Source of the DNA: Pyrocephalus nanus
Lineage: Eukaryota; Chordata; Aves; Passeriformes; Tyrannidae
DNA length: 64,000 bases
Reading direction: 5' to 3'
NCBI GenBank assembly: GCA_038380795.1
Contig: CM076270.1
Location: forward strand, 24,940,001 to 25,004,000
Position 1 is the stretch's first letter. Each line of letters begins with the position of its first letter. The position numbers and the translations under genes were made by a program. Under the pieces are notes generated by a model that saw nothing but the letters and a program-made list of their open reading frames with translations, had not been told where the DNA came from and ran no database searches. Positions 60,301 through 64,000 of the stretch are shown here, piece by piece.

Positions 60301-61726
60301 ACTGTGTTTTGGGTGCTTTCCAGCCAGCTCATCTACCTGTGTGTTGTGAGAGCCTGAGCTCGCTGCACTGCTGCTGCACAACAGTGCCCCAGGCATTCTT
60401 TTTCTCTCCTCCCAAATACACATGACTTTCAATTTTTGCAACCATTTGTAGTCCACTGGCAGATTTATTGACCAGGAAAGTTCATGCCTCCTCTGTGCTG
60501 CCCAAATGAGCTTTGGGTTTTTTTTGTTTTGCTTTTAGCTGGGCTTCTACCTGACCTACAGTGTTGTAGGAATCATTTTACACCAGCAATTAAATGCTGG
60601 AGTAGTTATTTGTAGCTTGCAATTGTTCCCATTTAGAAGACTAACTGCCCAACTGCAAAGCCTCTAAACAGCTGCAATTGTAAGTCCAAACATTTGGGCC
60701 CATGTGTAATTATGGTCACAAAACTGGGCTCGCTTATGTCAGAGGTTGCTACAGAAGACACAGGCCACCAACTAAAAATAATGCTTCCTTGCCCAGTTGC
60801 TGCTCCAGGTTGGTTCATCACAGCATGAGGAATAAAAGGAAAGGACTCTTGGTGGGAATACAGAAGTCATAAATACATGAAGACAATTTGAGACTGTAAA
60901 GTGATCCAATTGGCACCTAGGACAAATGACCACAGCAGCCTCATGCCTAACTGCCCATTTCAGACACACTTTTATCAACAAGCTTTGCTGTCTTTCATGG
61001 CTTTTCTCTTACTGAAGCAGACAATGGCAGTGGTCAGAGGACCCAATTCCAGGTACCAGCCTGTGGGGATGCTCCTGGCCATTTTAAACGGTCTACTGAG
61101 CCTACAGCTTTTTTCTCTCTCTCCACTCCAAAGAAGTTGATCGGGGAAAAACCAGCTGGAGTTTTTTTCCCCTCTCACATAGTCAGATGGTGGGTACAGC
61201 GTTACTGTTGTCAGGGAAATTGTGTCTAACTCATCCTAATAACAACCAGGAGACATTTCCTGGTGTTTTCTCCCCACTGCAAAAGTGTTTTCAGTGGCTG
61301 AAGGGCATATTTCTACACGTAAAGGCTCCTTTTTGGTGCCAGCATGATCTCCTGCATGTATTTGGTGTTCTCCCCAACAATGAGAGTGCTGTGGACCTAG
61401 GCACACACAAAAGCATCCTGTTTACCAGCTCTTCATTACCACTGCTTAACACCACAGCACAACTAAGGAACAGCTCTGCTGCATCCACACGAATTCCTTC
61501 ATCACCCTCTACCCAAACCGGTGTGCCTAATCAGCCGCCGAGCACGTCAAGCCACTGCTGTTCAGCTCATCTGCTGATGACATGAGACACATCTGGGCAA
61601 TGGAACAAAGGGAATATTCTAAAATGATTATGCTAAGAGGAGAATTAATATTCATCCCCAAAAGGTGCGACTGCCAGCCCAGAACAGTAAAGGCAACCGA
61701 GTATCCTGCAGTACTAAAGTCCTGGG
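60301..61726. other. Non-coding stretch, no gene called
   Basis: A 132-codon plus frame (61187-61585) is Ser/Thr/Pro-rich and is overlapped by minus-strand frames of 65 and 76 codons. No family is recognised. Frames of 96 codons or fewer fill the rest. GC is slightly higher than in the flanks. Confidence 0.5.
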
Positions 61727-61781
61727 GACCGGATTCTCCCAAATCCACTGAAATCAAATTTCATTCAGTGAGGATGTGGCC
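61727..61781. repeat. Ancient amniote interspersed-repeat fragment
   Basis: GACCGGATTCTCCC, CCACTGAAATCAAATTTCAT and TCAGTGAGGATGTGGCC follow the common sauropsid repeat words 'CACTGAAGTCAATGG...TTGACTTCAGTGAGGATTTGGCC'. It resembles the elements at 201 and 5529. Confidence 0.45.
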
Positions 61782-62559
61782 ACTGAGACAGATATTCAGG
61801 TAAAACAGAATTATATTTAAATAAAATTGCATTTTTTTTCAGTATCACATGTGCTGCAGAGTGGATACATTTTGTGGGGATTCAACAAATGATATTTTAA
61901 TGTACATACATAATTTATTGAGCAAGCAGTAGACTTGGCTGAATGAATGTCAGCCATTGAAGATCCAACATGGTGTATTTTCACGCTTATTACTTAGCAC
62001 AATAGCAAAGAAGGAAGCATTTAACATATTTATGAACTTGAAATCTCTCTCAAGTTCCACAGTGCAGGACTATCACAAACGTTATCACATTCCTCTTCCA
62101 TATTCACAATAATAAGTTACGCACTTGCTATGTATTTTTCAATCTAAAAATGGTTGAAATTGTTACAGATTACCACCTTACTATTCTTTTACTATTCTTA
62201 CAGTACCGTGAAATACAGCTAGACAACATAATCTGTTTTTATCTCACCCATAATTCATGTTTATCTCACGTACAACGGATAAGATTAAATGTCTTTCATA
62301 CTTAGATATTCTAATGTATCTAACTAATTTCTGTATATCCTGCTTAAAAGTATGATGATTAGATTTTTTAAAATGTAGTAGTTTCAGCTCCAAAAAAAGA
62401 CTTTTTTAGCAATATGTCTATCATAAAACAAAATGATTAGCCATCTATTTAAAAAATAATAATTTTTTACCTATCTTCAGTCTAAACTTTACATTGCAGA
62501 TGTGCTTGATGACTGCAAGGTAATGGGAGTTCAGACTCCATGATCCTGTCCCTGGCCCT
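61782..62559. other. AT-rich non-coding stretch, nothing recognised
   Basis: Low open-frame content and no repeats. Homeodomain-like TTAT/TAAT words are frequent but not clearly clustered. Confidence 0.55.
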
Positions 62560-62745
62560 GCCATTCTGATGACATATTTCACCGGATGTATTAATTAGCT
62601 TGAAAAGTTTCCCATTAATCTGGTTGCTCCCCATAAGCAAGTCCATGATTTTAGACAGCACGAGCAGAATTCATTTCATATCAGCTTAATTGCCTCCAAT
62701 TACCTACAGCCACCGAGCATTACCTGGTGACCAGAACGTGCTTCT
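62560..62745. promoter_or_regulatory. Candidate conserved non-coding element, homeodomain-rich
   Basis: Four homeodomain cores are spread over about 115 bases: TAATTA (62592-62597), ATTAATC (62614-62620), TAATTG (62687-62692) and CAATTA (62697-62702). Between and beside them are CACCGGATG (ETS-type GGAT), CCCCATAAGCAAGTCC, GCACGAGCAG, CCACCGAGC and ATTACCTGGTGACC. Kept CpGs and the even texture resemble a developmental enhancer. Constraint is inferred, not measured. Confidence 0.42.
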
Positions 62746-64000
62746 TTCTTTCTGTAAGCCTCAAACACAGCTAAGACACACCGATGGCAGTTCAGAGTAG
62801 ACATCTCTGTGCCTGCTCTGCAAAGCTGGATTTCAGAGATGAATCACATTCCTGCTTCCAGTGCTGAGAGGCCTTTGCCTCTCTTTGATTTCAGGAGGAG
62901 CTGCATGTGCTTCATGTCCAGGCTGCAGTAGCCACATTCCCAGGCCAGCCCTGCTCTCAGTGCCTCCCATCGCTCTCATTAGGCACCTGGAACCTGACCC
63001 TTGTCACGGAGCAATCACTGCCCCTGTGGTTCACCGTGGCACCACATCTACCCTGCTGAGATAAAGCACCTGTTTGGATCTCTTTGGCTCTGAACATTCA
63101 CTGCAGAGGAGAGCCCAAGTGTTTCTGGAGAGCGAGGAAGAAGAAAATTAGCCTTTCAACAGGCTATCGTTACGTAAGAAGGATGATATAAGAATTTTTT
63201 TTCCTTTGATAGCTGATTTGTGCAAGGTAGAGACATCACAGCCTATGGCAGCTTAATATGTCCTAAGTCCCCAGAGGACTGCTCGAGGCAGAAGAGAAGC
63301 AGAGGAGAAGCAGTGCCAGAGGACACCTGGGGAAATGCTGTCCCCTTCCTCCTCTGGGCTGGTGCATGGGAAGCTCTTAGAAAATTTTCAAACTGATTTG
63401 CTTTCTATTTTCCTGATTGTTCAGTGATATTAAAAGAATGGTAAAGAAAAAAAAAAAAAGCCTCTAAAGGACCAAGGCTTGGAGTTTTATTTCCATTTCC
63501 TGGGCTAGTGAAACCACCCACTAGTTTATATAGCCCTTAGGCATCCCTTCCCTGAATTCACGCTCACAGGACACCACTGCTTACAGTTTTTCTGTTCTGC
63601 AGAGGTTCTCATACTGCCCTTATCACCGTGGTATCTGAGTGCCTTCAAGTAGTGCATTATGCAATGTGACTAACATCTGTGAAAACCAAAGCAGGAGGGA
63701 AAAACAGTTCAGGCCCCAGTAGCTTTCCCACTACCCAGCAGTTCCCTTTCCAACACCAATAACTTTCTCTCTGTGAATACACAGCTAGATTGTTGTGGTC
63801 ACATTTGTAGCACATCAGCAACGTTCCATTCTCTCTGATGGTTGAATTTCTTACTTTAATAAGGCAGTCTGGGGGTCATTCTCCTTTATTTTACTCACTG
63901 AAATGCCAAAGGCTTCAATTCTATTTATTTTAAGAAAATCAGCGGTGACCACCGAAACGTGGTAGGCAAGGCAGAACAGACTGGACACGTGAGCCACAGG
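62746..64000. other. Non-coding stretch to the window edge, no gene seen
   Basis: Contains a short duplicated purine word (AGAGAAGCAG/GGAGAAGCAG) near 63295-63312 and A13 at 63447-63459. The longest open frame is 67 codons (62861-63064, plus), with no family. Nothing indicates an exon at the edge. Confidence 0.55.

Noticed and set aside
61187..61585. 132-codon Ser/Thr/Pro-rich plus-strand frame
   Set aside because: No signal peptide, domain or splice sites were recognised, and antisense frames overlap it.
62200..62225. TACAGTACCGTGAAATACAG, similar to the microRNA miR-101 sequence
   Set aside because: Only the first eight bases match well and no hairpin partner is visible nearby.

Overview
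The window looks like non-coding nuclear DNA from a vertebrate, most likely a bird or another sauropsid. This rests on four things. The base composition is AT-rich. Fossil copies of amniote-type repeats are present: a CR1 LINE relic, a MIR-like CORE-SINE relic and several CR1/L3-like tail fragments. Young mammalian repeats (Alu, L1, B1) are absent. Bacterial, viral or plasmid gene organisation is also absent. Repeat families were judged from remembered consensus patterns, not from a search, so the species and the locus are not identified.

I see no confident protein-coding gene, tRNA, rRNA, CpG-island promoter, intact transposon, endogenous retrovirus or CRISPR array. The longest open frame is 196 codons (52467-53057). 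It and the next longest (154, 139, 137, 134, 132 codons) have no recognisable domain and mostly sit in locally GC-richer, stop-poor stretches. The window is best read as a gene desert or the inside of a very large intron.

Layout. 1-7 kb: ancient repeat fragments (201-243, 4890-4990, 5529-5568) and a MIR-like stretch (6548-6650). 8-10.6 kb: regulatory-looking AT-rich blocks, one with a perfect inverted pair of homeodomain-type sites. 13.67-13.92 kb: the best SINE fossil. 19.2 kb: a GC-rich islet with a near-consensus RFX X-box. 22.7 kb: a block with neighbouring forkhead-like and HNF4-like sites. 30.3-30.7 kb: the strongest candidate conserved non-coding element. 43.46-43.77 kb: a poly(A) signal followed at the correct distance by a 22-base genomic A run on the minus strand, so either the 3' end of a transcript or a retrocopy. 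45.9-47.1 kb: homeodomain/POU-rich DNA with one 15-mer repeated exactly. 52.5-54.7 kb: a GC-richer zone with one G-quadruplex motif. 55.26-55.65 kb: a CR1 relic. 56.9-62.7 kb: several more enhancer-like blocks.

The regulatory calls rest on motif content and the look of the sequence only. Cross-species alignment would decide them. I found no evidence for a new multi-gene system. The items most worth checking are the minus-strand 3' end at 43.5 kb and the enhancer-like blocks at 30.3, 22.7, 46 and 62.6 kb.
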